Below are positions 34,091-43,752 of a stretch of 64,000 nt of DNA, piece by piece; positions within the stretch are counted from its first letter, which is position 1, and the number at the start of each line of letters is the position of its first letter. The notes beneath the pieces are model-generated. The model did not search any database, was not told the origin of the DNA, and saw only the letters and a program-made list of their open reading frames with translations. The DNA is from Parasedimentitalea marina. Its GTDB lineage: Bacteria; Pseudomonadota; Alphaproteobacteria; Rhodobacterales; Rhodobacteraceae. Made by a program: the position numbers and the translations under genes. The stretch covers positions 2,914,001-2,978,000 of the forward strand of contig NZ_CP033219.1 in the NCBI RefSeq assembly GCF_004006175.1. The letters are read 5' to 3'.

Positions 34091-35406
34091 TGGATCCGCT
34101 GTTTTTAGGCGCAATTGTCGCCGTTGCCACCATCCTTGTGCTGTTCTCGGGCGTCTCTGTTGCGCTGGGGCTGTTGATCGTCTCGGCCGGATTTCTGATG
34201 ATCTTTGACGGTATGCGCTCGCTGGAACTGATGCCGGAAATCCTGTTTGGCAAATTGGACAACTTTGCCCTGCTCTCGATCCCGATGTTCATCATCATGG
34301 GGTCCAGCATCGCCTCGACCCGGGCAGGCGCTGACCTCTATGAGGCACTAGAGCGCTGGCTGACCCGGGTTCCCGGTGGGCTGGTGATTTCCAACCTGGG
34401 TGCCTGCGCGCTGTTTGCTGCGATGTCCGGCTCCAGCCCCGCCACCTGCGCCGCGATCGGCAAGATGGGCATCCCCGAGATGCGCAAACGTGGCTATCCA
34501 GACGGCGTTGCGGCCGGGTCGATCGCTGCCGGCGGCACACTTGGCATCCTGATCCCGCCTTCGGTCACCATGATTGTCTATGGCATCGCCACTGAGAGCT
34601 CGATTGGCCGCCTGTTCCTGGCCGGTGTCCTCCCCGGATTGATGCTGGTGGGCCTGTTCATGGTCTGGTCGCTCTACTCCACCTGGAGATCCGGCAATAC
34701 CGCCCTGCTGTCAGCCCGCAGCTATAGCTGGCGCGAGCGGTTTGAGATCCTGCCCCGCGTGCTGCCGTTTCTGTTCATCATACTGGGCGTGCTTTACGCC
34801 ATGTATGGTGGCATCGCCACACCATCGGAAACCGCCGCCGTGGGTGCCCTGCTCTGCCTGCTGATCGCTGTGGTGATCTACAAGCTGTGGCATCCGCGTG
34901 ATCTGTGGGTGGTGCTGCGCGACAGCACCAAGGAAAGCGTGATGATCCTGTTCATCATCGCCGCTGCGGGTGTGTTCTCCTACATGCTGTCCAGCCTCTA
35001 TATCACCCAGTCTATTGCGGAATGGATCGGCACGCTGGATGTGAACCGCTGGGTTTTGATGGGTGCTGTGAACCTGTTCCTGCTGATCGCCGGGTTCTTT
35101 TTGCCCCCAGTGGCGGTGATCCTTATGGCCGCGCCGATCCTGCTGCCCATCATCACCACTGCTGGCTTTGACCCGATCTGGTTTGCCGTGGTGCTGACCA
35201 TCAACATGGAGATCGGTCTGATTTCACCGCCGGTGGGTCTGAACCTCTATGTGATCAGCGGCATTGCGCCTGACATCTCACTGCGCACCATTCTGACCGG
35301 GTCCCTGCCCTATGTGGCCTGCATGGTGCTGGCGATCCTGTTGCTGTGCATTTTCCCCGGTCTGGCAACCTGGTTGCCGGATGCCGTAATGGGGGCTGGC
35401 TTATGA
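34090..35406 (+). CDS. TRAP transporter large permease, DctM-type
   Basis: A 438-residue membrane protein. Conserved parts are MFIIMGSSIASTRAGADLYE, FAAMSGSSPATCAAIGKMG, GGTLGILIPPSVTMIVYG and MEIGLISPPVGLNLYVISG. I use ATG 34090 at the dctQ junction; the open frame reaches further upstream only inside dctQ. It overlaps the decarboxylase gene by four bases. Confidence 0.93.
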   Translation: MDPLFLGAIVAVATILVLFSGVSVALGLLIVSAGFLMIFDGMRSLELMPEILFGKLDNFALLSIPMFIIMGSSIASTRAGADLYEALERWLTRVPGGLVISNLGACALFAAMSGSSPATCAAIGKMGIPEMRKRGYPDGVAAGSIAAGGTLGILIPPSVTMIVYGIATESSIGRLFLAGVLPGLMLVGLFMVWSLYSTWRSGNTALLSARSYSWRERFEILPRVLPFLFIILGVLYAMYGGIATPSETAAVGALLCLLIAVVIYKLWHPRDLWVVLRDSTKESVMILFIIAAAGVFSYMLSSLYITQSIAEWIGTLDVNRWVLMGAVNLFLLIAGFFLPPVAVILMAAPILLPIITTAGFDPIWFAVVLTINMEIGLISPPVGLNLYVISGIAPDISLRTILTGSLPYVACMVLAILLLCIFPGLATWLPDAVMGAGL

Positions 35407-36650
35407 GCTTTCTCGCCGACCTTTTGACCACCGTCTTTGAACGCCGCTATCGCCGCGCCTCAGAACCCGACAACCAGGGGCGATCCATCGAAGCACTGTG
35501 CACTGACTTGCTAAGCAGTTCTGGTGAGGTCTCGGGCATGGTGCTTGCCCGCCATATCCTGGACGGCTACGGGGCTATGGAAGACGGTGAAAAACGCGAT
35601 TTCTTTGGCTTTCTGACGGAACACTTGGGGATCAATACGGACGCGGTGGGCCGTGCGCTCAACGCCTATAGCGCCGAAGCCTCCAAATCCAATTACCAAG
35701 ACTTCATGGGGGCCTCGGAACCCAAGCGGCAAGAGCTGGCCCGGCGGTTGAACCATGTCCCCGGCGCCACCAAACAGCTGGTTGAGATGCGCAAGGACCT
35801 GCTGCGCCTGGCCCGCAAACATCCCGAACTGGCTGTGGTTGATCTGGATTTCCGCCACCTGTTCGCCTCGTGGTTCAACCGTGGCTTTCTGGTGCTGCGC
35901 CCGATCAGCTGGGAAAGCCCGGCTGACATTCTGGACAAGATCATCGCCTATGAGGCGGTGCACGCCATTCACAGCTGGGACGATTTGCGCAACCGCCTGC
36001 AGCCTGCCGACCGGCGCTGTTTTGGCTTTTTCCACCCGGCCATGCCGGATGAACCGCTGATTTTTGTCGAGGTCGCCCTGACCCAGGGCATCCCCGGATC
36101 GGTGCAGGGTGTCCTGACAGAGGACCGCGACAACATCGCCGCCGAAGAGGCCGACACGGCAGTGTTCTACTCGATCTCGAATTGTCAGGCCGGGTTGGCC
36201 GGGATCTCGTTTGGCAACTCGCTGATCAAACAAGTGGTTGCCGACCTGTCGCGCGAATTGCCTAACCTGACAAGTTTTGTCACCCTGTCGCCCATTCCCG
36301 GCTTAAATCGCTGGCTGGCGGAGACAGATCGCCAGATTGATGACCCGGATGACCAACAGCAGCGCGAGATTGCCGCCAACTACCTGTTGACCGCCAAACG
36401 CCCCAACGGCGCGCCCTATGATCCGGTGGCCCGTTTCCACCTGGGCAATGGTGCCCTTATCCACGCTGTACATGCCGGGGCTGACCTGTCGGAAAATGGT
36501 CTTGCACAATCCGGTGGCGCAATGGTGAATTATCTCTATGACCTGCCCCTGATCACCCAAAACCACGAGCGATATGCCTCGGCTCAGACTGTTGTCGCAT
36601 CGCCCGAAGTTTCCGCCCTAAGCGCCGCTGCCAAACCGCAAGACACATGA
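35403..36650 (+). CDS. matA: Malonyl-CoA decarboxylase
   Basis: A 415-residue protein of the eukaryote-like MCD family: an N-terminal helical region, then a GNAT-fold catalytic domain. Recognisable segments are GFLVLRPISWESPA, AYEAVHAIHSWDDLRNR, RRCFGFFHP, FVEVALTQGIPGSVQ, FYSISNCQAGLAGISFGN and LSPIPGLNRWL. The active-site Ser and His of the family lie in the FYSISNCQ and CFGFFHP regions. It converts malonyl-CoA to acetyl-CoA and CO2. ATG 35403 overlaps the dctM stop. Confidence 0.92.
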   Translation: MSFLADLLTTVFERRYRRASEPDNQGRSIEALCTDLLSSSGEVSGMVLARHILDGYGAMEDGEKRDFFGFLTEHLGINTDAVGRALNAYSAEASKSNYQDFMGASEPKRQELARRLNHVPGATKQLVEMRKDLLRLARKHPELAVVDLDFRHLFASWFNRGFLVLRPISWESPADILDKIIAYEAVHAIHSWDDLRNRLQPADRRCFGFFHPAMPDEPLIFVEVALTQGIPGSVQGVLTEDRDNIAAEEADTAVFYSISNCQAGLAGISFGNSLIKQVVADLSRELPNLTSFVTLSPIPGLNRWLAETDRQIDDPDDQQQREIAANYLLTAKRPNGAPYDPVARFHLGNGALIHAVHAGADLSENGLAQSGGAMVNYLYDLPLITQNHERYASAQTVVASPEVSALSAAAKPQDT

Positions 36651-36658
36651 GGACACCC

Positions 36659-38179
36659 ATGATGACCAACCCTCTCTACGATTCTCTCTTTGGTCGCTAC
36701 GCCGGCAAGACCACGCCCTTTTTGCATCTGCCGGACGGCAGCACCGTGACCCATGATGGGTTTTTATGCATGGCGGCACGGTTTGCGCATGTGTTCCGTG
36801 ACGCCGGGGTCGCACCCGGTGACCGGCTGGCAGTACAGATTGAAAAATCCCCGCAGGCGCTGGCAATCTACGCTGCCTGCGTGCAGGCCGGCATCGTGTT
36901 CCTGCCCTTGAACACAGCCTATACCGCGGCCGAAGTCTCGTATTTTGTGGATAACAGCGGCGCCAAACTGCTGGTCTGCGACAGCAGTTCTCAGGCTGCT
37001 CTGACCCCCGTCGCCCAGGCGGCCAAAGCCCGGCTTGAAACACTGGATGCTGATGGCACCGGATCGCTGAGCACCTTGGCAGAAATGCAATCCCACAGCT
37101 TCCCCACTGTGGCCAGACAGTTGGATGACCTTGCGGCCTTTCTTTATACATCCGGCACCACGGGACGCTCCAAAGGGGCGATGCTCAGCCAGGAAAACCT
37201 GTTGTCCAATGCTGAAACCCTTGTGGATTACTGGCAGTTTACCGATCAAGATGTATTGCTGCACGCCCTGCCGATCTTTCACACTCACGGGCTGTTTGTC
37301 GCCTCAAACGTCTCTCTGCTGACCGGTGGATCGATGATCTTTCTGCCCCGGTTCAATCTGGATCAGGTGATCGAAACCTTGCCCCGTGCCACCTGCATGA
37401 TGGGCGTGCCGACCTTTTACACCCGGTTGCTGGACGATGCCCGGTTCACCACCGAACTGACCGGGCACATGCGCCTGTTCATCTCGGGCAGTGCGCCCCT
37501 GTTGGCAGATACCCACGTCCAGTTCGAGACCCGCACCGGCCATCGCATTCTGGAACGCTATGGCATGACTGAAACCAACATGAACACCTCAAACCCCTAT
37601 GACGACGAGCGCCGCGCCGGGACCGTTGGCAAGCCGCTGCCCGGGGTCGAGCTGAAGATCACCGATGCCGGCACCGGGGAACCCCTGCCCGACGGCGAAA
37701 TCGGCCAGATTGAGGTGCGCGGACCCAATGTGTTTCAGGGCTATTGGCAGATGCCGGAAAAAACTGCGCAAGAGCTGCGCGAGGATGGGTTTTTCATCAC
37801 TGGCGATCTGGGGGTGATTGACCCGCAGGGCTATGTGCAGATCGTGGGGCGCAACAAAGATCTAATCATATCGGGCGGCTACAACATCTACCCCAAAGAG
37901 ATTGAACTGGTTCTGGATGACCAGCCCGGCGTGTTGGAAAGCGCGGTCGTCGGTGTACCGCACCCGGATTTTGGGGAAACCGTTGTTGGTTTTCTGGTTG
38001 CCGGGGATGACGCCGACCCGGATCTTGAGGCAATCAGCACCACCGTGGGTGAGTCGCTGGCGCGTTTCAAGCACCCCAAAAAGTTGATCGTGTTGCCCGA
38101 GTTGCCGCGAAATACCATGGGTAAAGTGCAAAAAAATCTGTTACGCGATGAATATCGCCTGTTGTTCACTACACAATAA
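36659..38179 (+). CDS. matB: Malonyl-CoA synthetase
   Basis: A 506-residue ANL-family enzyme. It shows the P-loop YTSGTTGRSKGAMLS, ALPIFHTHGLFVASN, ERYGMTETNMNTSNPYD, TGDLGVIDPQGYVQIVGR and the catalytic Lys in LPRNTMGKVQKNLLR. The GMTETNMN motif is typical of MatB. It makes malonyl-CoA from malonate, ATP and CoA, which MatA then decarboxylates. The start may be 36659 or the next codon, 36662. It follows matA by 8 bases. Confidence 0.9.
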   Translation: MMTNPLYDSLFGRYAGKTTPFLHLPDGSTVTHDGFLCMAARFAHVFRDAGVAPGDRLAVQIEKSPQALAIYAACVQAGIVFLPLNTAYTAAEVSYFVDNSGAKLLVCDSSSQAALTPVAQAAKARLETLDADGTGSLSTLAEMQSHSFPTVARQLDDLAAFLYTSGTTGRSKGAMLSQENLLSNAETLVDYWQFTDQDVLLHALPIFHTHGLFVASNVSLLTGGSMIFLPRFNLDQVIETLPRATCMMGVPTFYTRLLDDARFTTELTGHMRLFISGSAPLLADTHVQFETRTGHRILERYGMTETNMNTSNPYDDERRAGTVGKPLPGVELKITDAGTGEPLPDGEIGQIEVRGPNVFQGYWQMPEKTAQELREDGFFITGDLGVIDPQGYVQIVGRNKDLIISGGYNIYPKEIELVLDDQPGVLESAVVGVPHPDFGETVVGFLVAGDDADPDLEAISTTVGESLARFKHPKKLIVLPELPRNTMGKVQKNLLRDEYRLLFTTQ

Positions 38180-38310
38180 GCAGTCATATAAACAACAGTA
38201 TTACGACTGCATTTCGGATCGTTCCCTCGGGCGAAACCGGTCGTCGTCCAGGGCATGCAGGCGTCAACCGCTTGCATGCTCTCATTGTATCTCCTAAGAC
38301 ACTCACAATC

Positions 38311-38395
38311 CGTCGGGGGGCCCTTAAGGGCTGAGAGATGCTTGCATCGACCCGTCGAACCTGATCCGGGCAATACCGGCGTAGGGAACGGATCG
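38311..38395 (+). ncRNA. TPP riboswitch (THI element)
   Basis: The core is clear: a G-rich 5' stem, then GGGCTGAGAGATGC, ACCCGTCGAACCTGATCCGG, CAATACCGGCGTAGGGAAC. These match the thi-box consensus CUGAGA...GAACCUGAUC.GG..AAUACCGGCG.AGGGA. It lies 71 bases upstream of thiD and should switch the ten-gene thiamine operon off when TPP is abundant. Confidence 0.96.
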
Positions 38396-38465
38396 ATGCG
38401 CCACCACTGCGCTCGGATACTCGTTTTCCATGTCGTCATGCCCTTGTTTGTACGAAGGGCGCAGA

Positions 38466-39272
38466 ATGAAAACGACCCCCATTGCACTGACAATCGCTGG
38501 CTCGGACAGTGGTGGCGGCGCCGGTATTCAGGCCGATCTCAAAGCCTTTTCAGCCAATCACGCCTATGGTGCCAGCGTTATCACCGCAGTGACCGCGCAG
38601 AACACCTGTGCCGTCACCGCCGTGCACGAGGTGCCTGCGGATGTGGTACAGGCCCAAATAGACGCCGTGCTGCGGGACCTGAAACCACAGGCGATAAAAC
38701 TTGGCATGTTGTTCTCGCCGGCGATCATCCGCGCCGTCGCCAAGGCGCTGTCTGACTATGACGGCACCGTCATTCTGGACCCGGTGATGATCGCCAAATC
38801 CGGCGATGCGTTGCTGCAGGACGCGGCGATCTCGGCGCTGAAGTCCGACCTTCTGCCGCGCGCGGATCTGTTGACGCCAAACCTGCCCGAGGCCGCAAGA
38901 CTGCTGGGCACCTGCGAGGCAGAAGATCTGCAAAGTCTGGAAGATCAGGCCCGGGCTCTGCTGGATCTTGGTCCGCGTGGCGTATTGATGAAGGGTGGGC
39001 ACAGCACCGGCGCAACCTGCACCGATGTGTTGCTGATGGGGATGACAGCGCCGCTGTACCTCACCGCGCGTCGCGTCGAAACCCGCAACACCCATGGCAC
39101 CGGCTGCACCTATTCGGCGGCAATTGCGGCCCAGGTCGCACGGGGCTTGGCCCTGACAGAGGCCGTGACCTCGGCCCATGGCTATCTGCAAAAGGCGATC
39201 GCTGCTGCGGATGAGTTGACCATCGGCAGCGGTCACGGGCCAGTGCATCACTTCCACGCGCTCTGGGGGTAA
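38466..39272 (+). CDS. thiD: Hydroxymethylpyrimidine/phosphomethylpyrimidine kinase
   Basis: A 268-residue ribokinase-fold enzyme. It shows LTIAGSDSGGGAGIQADLK at the N-terminus, TAQNTCAV, KLGMLFS, DPVMIAKSGDALL, TPNLPEAARLLG and the anion-hole motif NTHGTGCTYSAAIA. It phosphorylates HMP and HMP-P for thiamine synthesis. ATG 38466 follows the riboswitch; an in-frame ATG at 38430 would add 12 unconserved residues. It is first in the operon and, with no thiC here, salvaged HMP is the likely pyrimidine source. Confidence 0.95.
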   Translation: MKTTPIALTIAGSDSGGGAGIQADLKAFSANHAYGASVITAVTAQNTCAVTAVHEVPADVVQAQIDAVLRDLKPQAIKLGMLFSPAIIRAVAKALSDYDGTVILDPVMIAKSGDALLQDAAISALKSDLLPRADLLTPNLPEAARLLGTCEAEDLQSLEDQARALLDLGPRGVLMKGGHSTGATCTDVLLMGMTAPLYLTARRVETRNTHGTGCTYSAAIAAQVARGLALTEAVTSAHGYLQKAIAAADELTIGSGHGPVHHFHALWG

Positions 39273-39275
39273 ACC

Positions 39276-40271
39276 ATGACTGATATTACCATTATCGGCG
39301 CCGGGGTGGCCGGGTTATGTGTGGCGCGTGAATTGCGTGACCGGGGTGCCAACGTTCATCTTTATGACCGGGGCGGCGCCCCTGGTGCCCACGCCTGCTC
39401 GTGGTGGGCTGGCGGTATGCTGGCCCCCTATTGCGAGGCCGAAAGTGCCGAACCGGAGGTGGTGCGTCTGGGCAGCGGGGCGGCCAGTTGGTGGCAGGAT
39501 AAAACCGGGCTGGTCGCGCACAAAGGCACCTTGGTTGTGGCCTTGGATCGCGACCACAGCCAGCTGCGCCAGTTTGCCCGCCGCACTAGCCAGTTTGACC
39601 CTGTGGACCGCGCCCGGATTGCTGTGCTGGAACCCGATTTGGAGGATCGCTTTTCAAAAGGGTTATACTTTCCCAGCGAAGCACATATCTGCCCCCGAGC
39701 GGCCCTGGCGTCTTTGTTTAAATCCCTGCTGAGCGATGGGGTGGATTTCACCCAGGCCGACTGCGATCCGGCACAGAGCGCCAGCGGTGGCCTGACCATC
39801 GACTGCCGAGGCTACGCAGCACGAGACTTGTTGCGCGACCTGCGCGGTGTCAAAGGCGAGATGCTGATGCTGTCTTGCCCGGATGTCACGCTAACGCGCA
39901 CCCTGCGCCTGCTGCATCCGCGGATTCCGCTGTACGTTGTGCCCCGCGGCAATGGGATCTTCATGCTCGGCGCCACCATGATCGAAAGCAGCGCCAGCAC
40001 CCATGTCACCGCGCGTTCACTGCTGGAAATGCTCAGCGCGGCCTATGCCCTGCACCCTGCCTTTGGCGAGGCTGAGGTGCTGGAAACCGGCGTCGACACC
40101 CGACCAGCCTTTGCCGACAACTTTCCGTGCGTCCGCCGCGATGGGAACCTGATCCAGGTCAATGGATTTTACCGGCACGGCTATCTATTGGCCCCCGCCT
40201 TTGCGCGCCGTGTTGGCGACATGATCTTTGGCACCCAACAGGAAGGGAACACCCATGAATATTCAGCTTAA
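39276..40271 (+). CDS. thiO: Glycine oxidase
   Basis: A 331-residue FAD-dependent amine oxidase of the DAO family. The FAD motif is ITIIGAGVAGLCVARELRDRG. SWWAGGMLAPYCEAE is the typical ThiO segment, and RHGYLLAPAFARRVGDMI is the C-terminal FAD/substrate region. It oxidises glycine to the imine used for the thiazole ring, replacing ThiH. It starts 3 bases after thiD and its end overlaps thiS by 17 bases. Confidence 0.92.
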   Translation: MTDITIIGAGVAGLCVARELRDRGANVHLYDRGGAPGAHACSWWAGGMLAPYCEAESAEPEVVRLGSGAASWWQDKTGLVAHKGTLVVALDRDHSQLRQFARRTSQFDPVDRARIAVLEPDLEDRFSKGLYFPSEAHICPRAALASLFKSLLSDGVDFTQADCDPAQSASGGLTIDCRGYAARDLLRDLRGVKGEMLMLSCPDVTLTRTLRLLHPRIPLYVVPRGNGIFMLGATMIESSASTHVTARSLLEMLSAAYALHPAFGEAEVLETGVDTRPAFADNFPCVRRDGNLIQVNGFYRHGYLLAPAFARRVGDMIFGTQQEGNTHEYSA

Positions 40272-40452
40272 CGGCAAACCGCACAGCACGATGGCCGACA
40301 CCCTGGCGCTGTTGCTGGACGAAGCCGGCTATGGCGGCGCAGCTGTGGCGACAGCGGTCAACGGCAGCTTTATCCCACTGACCCAGCGCACGTATCAGGC
40401 TTTGCGGGACGGTGACCAAATCGAAGTGCTTGCGCCAATGCAGGGGGGCTGA
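40255..40452 (+). CDS. thiS: Sulfur carrier protein ThiS
   Basis: A 65-residue ubiquitin-like protein starting MNIQLNGKPHST and ending LAPMQGG. The terminal Gly-Gly is the site adenylated by ThiF and thiocarboxylated. The start at 40255 lies inside the 3' end of thiO, in another frame, with GGAAGGG upstream. Confidence 0.93.
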   Translation: MNIQLNGKPHSTMADTLALLLDEAGYGGAAVATAVNGSFIPLTQRTYQALRDGDQIEVLAPMQGG

Positions 40453-40455
40453 CCC

Positions 40456-41229
40456 ATGCGAGATTTCTACGGAACCCCCCTGGCCAATGGCCTGATGCTG
40501 GGCACCGCACAATACCCCTCGCCCGCCATTCTGGCAGAGGCCTTTCAACGCAGTGGCGCCAGCGTTGCCACTGTGTCTCTGCGCCGGGAAAGCGGGGCGG
40601 GTCGCGCCGGGCAGGATTTCTGGGCTTTGATCAAGGATCTTGGGGTCCCGGTCTTGCCCAATACGGCCGGCTGTCACAGCGTGAAGGAAGCCGTGACCAC
40701 CGCCCATATGGCGCGCGAAGTGTTTGGCACCAAATGGATCAAGCTGGAGGTCATTGGTGAGGATGACACCCTGCAACCGGATGTCTTTGGTCTGGTCGAG
40801 GCAGCGCGTATTCTGGCAGAGGACGGATTTCAGGTATTCCCTTATACCACCGAAGATCTGGTGGTCGCCGACAGGTTGCTGCATGCCGGCTGTGAGGTGC
40901 TGATGCCCTGGGGCGCGCCGATTGGATCTGGCAAGGGGTTGAACAACCTGTTTGGGCTGCGCGCGATGCGGGCCCATTTTCCGGACATTCCGCTGGTGAT
41001 TGATGCCGGTCTCGGCCTGCCCTCACAGGCGGCGCAGGCGATAGAGCTGGGCTATGATGCGGTGCTGCTGAACACGGCTGTGGCCAAGGCCGGTGATCCC
41101 GCACAAATGGCCGAGGCCTTTGCCGCTGCTATCTTTGCGGGCAAGTTGGCGGCTGACGCAGACCCAATGGAGCCCCGCGACATGGCGGCGCCCTCGACCC
41201 CGGTCATTGGACAGGCGTTTTTGTCATGA
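40456..41229 (+). CDS. thiG: Thiazole synthase
   Basis: A 257-residue TIM-barrel enzyme. [30 protein letters not shown] (the Lys that forms the imine with the sugar phosphate), [16 protein letters not shown] and [16 protein letters not shown] are all present. It combines deoxyxylulose phosphate, the glycine imine and ThiS thiocarboxylate. It starts 3 bases after thiS and overlaps thiE by four. Confidence 0.95.
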   Translation: MRDFYGTPLANGLMLGTAQYPSPAILAEAFQRSGASVATVSLRRESGAGRAGQDFWALIKDLGVPVLPNTAGCHSVKEAVTTAHMAREVFGTKWIKLEVIGEDDTLQPDVFGLVEAARILAEDGFQVFPYTTEDLVVADRLLHAGCEVLMPWGAPIGSGKGLNNLFGLRAMRAHFPDIPLVIDAGLGLPSQAAQAIELGYDAVLLNTAVAKAGDPAQMAEAFAAAIFAGKLAADADPMEPRDMAAPSTPVIGQAFLS

Positions 41230-41822
41230 GGTTGGATCGATTTTATCCGATTTTCAACGATACCAAATGGTTGCGGCAGTTGCTGCCGCTTGGGATCAAG
41301 CTGGTACAGCTGCGGATCAAAGACGCCGCGCCGGAGGTTTTGCGGTCCGAGATCATCGCGGCGCGGGATCTGTGTCAGGCGGCAGATTGCACCCTGGTGA
41401 TCAATGATCATTGGCAGATTGCGATTGATGAGGGCTGTGATTTTATCCATCTGGGGCAAGAGGATCTGGTTGAGGCCGACGTCGCCGCCGTCCGTAAGGC
41501 CGGGCTGCGGCTGGGGGTTAGCACCCATGACCGGGCTGAGTTGGACCGCGCCCTGGCGCTGGCTCCGGATTACATCGCCCTTGGACCGGTCTATCCCACC
41601 ATCCTGAAAAAGATGAAGTGGCACCAGCAAGGCCTGCCAAAACTAACCGAATGGAAGTCTTTGATCGGGGACACGCCGCTGATTGCCATTGGCGGCATGA
41701 GTGTCGACCGCGCTGCGGGGGCGTTTGAGGCCGGTGCAGATGTGGTGGCAGCGGTCACAGACATCACCCTGAACACAGATCCCAGCGCACGGGTCAAGTC
41801 TTGGATCAGGGCAACCAGATGA
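41226..41822 (+). CDS. thiE: Thiamine-phosphate synthase
   Basis: A 198-residue TIM barrel. It shows VQLRIKD near residue 30, [40 protein letters not shown] and [11 protein letters not shown]. It joins HMP diphosphate and thiazole phosphate. It overlaps thiG and thiF as ATGA. Confidence 0.93.
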   Translation: MRLDRFYPIFNDTKWLRQLLPLGIKLVQLRIKDAAPEVLRSEIIAARDLCQAADCTLVINDHWQIAIDEGCDFIHLGQEDLVEADVAAVRKAGLRLGVSTHDRAELDRALALAPDYIALGPVYPTILKKMKWHQQGLPKLTEWKSLIGDTPLIAIGGMSVDRAAGAFEAGADVVAAVTDITLNTDPSARVKSWIRATR

Positions 41823-42817
41823 GCCGCTATGCACGCCAGATCACCCTGCCCGAAGTTGGACCCAAGGGCCAAACAGCGCTGAGCGCGACTCATGCGCTGG
41901 TGATTGGGGCCGGCGGATTGGGCAGCCCGGTGCTGCCGTATCTGGCCGGGGCCGGATTGGGCAGGATCACCGTTGTGGACCCCGATGTCATATCGCAGAC
42001 CAACTTGCACCGGCAGGTGCTATACCGCGAGGCGCATATCGGACAGGGCAAGGCACAGATCGCCGCCTCAGTTCTGCACGCGCTGAACCCCGAGTGTCAG
42101 GTCACACCAGTTATGGCGGCTCTGACCCCGGCCAATGCCACAGACCTAGTTCAATCCGCCGACATTGTACTGGACTGCGCTGACAGCTTTGCCGTGAGCT
42201 ATATTCTATCAGATACCTGCCTTGAACTGGGCAAACCCCTTGTCGCGGCCTCGGCGCTGGGGTTCGAGGGATATGTCGGTGGCTTTTGCGCCGGGGCGCC
42301 GTCACTGCGTGCGCTGTTTCCTGAGTTACCCGAGCGCGCCACCTCTTGCGAGACAGCCGGAGTCATGGGGCCGGTGGTCGGGACAATTGGGGCGATGCAG
42401 GCACAATTAGCGCTGAACATTTTGCTGGACCTGTCCCCGTCGCCCCTGGGGCAGCTGGTTACTTTTAACCTGCATGACTTGCGTCTTGGTGGCTTTCGCT
42501 TTGATGGCGCATCAGAGCCCGATGCGCCCCTGACCTTCATTGCTCCGCAGGCCATCACTGCGAACGATTTTGTCGTTGACTTGCGCGGAACTGATGAGGC
42601 CCCGACCCCGGTCACGTCCACAGCACGTCGGCTTTCTGTCGTGGACCTCATGGCCACCCGCCCCACACCCGCCGCGCACCAGCGCGCGGTTTTGACCTGC
42701 CGGTCTGGCCTGCGGGCCTGGCGCGCGGCACGGGCCCTGCAAAGCTATTGGTCCGGCGACATCACACTTATTGCAATGGGCGATCCTGCCCAGACTCTGA
42801 AAGGCTCTCCTTTATGA
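41819..42817 (+). CDS. thiF: ThiF-type adenylyltransferase with C-terminal rhodanese-like domain
   Basis: A 332-residue E1-like protein that adenylates ThiS. The nucleotide motif is VIGAGGLGSPVLPYLAGAG; the Arg-finger region is QTNLHRQVLY, and VVDPDVISQ carries the Asp. Residues about 255-332 form a short rhodanese-like domain with the active-site loop LTCRSGLRAWRAA, which may deliver sulfur directly. The zinc-binding CxxC pairs common in MoeB/ThiF are not obvious. ATG 41819 sits at the thiE stop. Confidence 0.88.
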   Translation: MSRYARQITLPEVGPKGQTALSATHALVIGAGGLGSPVLPYLAGAGLGRITVVDPDVISQTNLHRQVLYREAHIGQGKAQIAASVLHALNPECQVTPVMAALTPANATDLVQSADIVLDCADSFAVSYILSDTCLELGKPLVAASALGFEGYVGGFCAGAPSLRALFPELPERATSCETAGVMGPVVGTIGAMQAQLALNILLDLSPSPLGQLVTFNLHDLRLGGFRFDGASEPDAPLTFIAPQAITANDFVVDLRGTDEAPTPVTSTARRLSVVDLMATRPTPAAHQRAVLTCRSGLRAWRAARALQSYWSGDITLIAMGDPAQTLKGSPL

Positions 42818-43752
42818 AACTTCTCTCCCTGACGACCGCGCTGGCGCTGGCGGCCTCGCCGCTGATGGCACAGGACAAGATGACCCTGCTGCTGGACTGG
42901 TTCGTGAACCCTGACCACGGCCCGATCATTGTGGCGCAGGAATTGGGCTATTTCGCTGAACAAAACCTGGAAGTCGAGGTCATCGCTCCGGCAGACCCCT
43001 CGGACCCGCCCAAGATGGTGGCTGCCGGTCAGGCCGATTTAGCGATCTCGTATCAGCCGCAACTGCACCTGCAAATCCACGAAGGCCTGCCGCTGCAACG
43101 GGTTGGCACCCTGGTCGCGACGCCGCTGAACTGCCTGCTGGCGCTGAAAGACGGCCCCATCTCCTCGCCTGCCGACCTGAAGGGCAAAAAGGTCGGGTTC
43201 TCGGTTGGGGGCGTTGAAGAGGCGGTCCTGGGGACAATGCTGGCCACCTATGACCTGACGCTGGACGATGTGGAACTGGTCAACGTGAACTGGTCGCTGT
43301 CACCCTCGCTGATGTCCGGCCAGGTCGACGCAGTGATCGGTGCCTACCGCAACTTTGAGCTGAACCAGATGGAGATCGAAGGCGTCGAAGGCAATTGTTT
43401 CTACGTCGAAGAGCACGGGTTACCGGCCTATGATGAGTTGATCTATGTGGCCAACACAGACAGTATGGACCGTGACATGATCGCCCGGTTTCTGGCTGCG
43501 ACCGAAAAGGCGACCCAGTATATGGTCAACCACCCCGTCGACAGTTGGAAGGTCTTCTCGGGCACCTCACCGGAACTGCAGGACGAGCTGAACAAACGTG
43601 CATGGGCCGACACCCTGCCCCGTTTCGCACTGCGCCCCACCGCCATGGACCAGGGCCGCTATGGCGATTTCGAGGCGTTTTTGCACAAGGCAGGACTGGT
43701 GCCGTCAGTCAACGACGTCGCAACCATCGCCGTTGATGTGACCGTCAAATGA
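42814..43752 (+). CDS. thiY: Pyrimidine-precursor ABC transporter binding protein
   Basis: A 312-residue NMT1/THI5-like periplasmic protein with signal peptide LLSLTTALALAASPLMAQ. LLLDWFVNPDHGPIIVAQELG is the characteristic ligand-binding start, and SVGGVEEAVLGTML follows. It binds formylaminopyrimidine or HMP. With ThiZ and ThiX it makes up the importer, and TenA next door hydrolyses the aminopyrimidine. Confidence 0.9.
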   Translation: MKLLSLTTALALAASPLMAQDKMTLLLDWFVNPDHGPIIVAQELGYFAEQNLEVEVIAPADPSDPPKMVAAGQADLAISYQPQLHLQIHEGLPLQRVGTLVATPLNCLLALKDGPISSPADLKGKKVGFSVGGVEEAVLGTMLATYDLTLDDVELVNVNWSLSPSLMSGQVDAVIGAYRNFELNQMEIEGVEGNCFYVEEHGLPAYDELIYVANTDSMDRDMIARFLAATEKATQYMVNHPVDSWKVFSGTSPELQDELNKRAWADTLPRFALRPTAMDQGRYGDFEAFLHKAGLVPSVNDVATIAVDVTVK

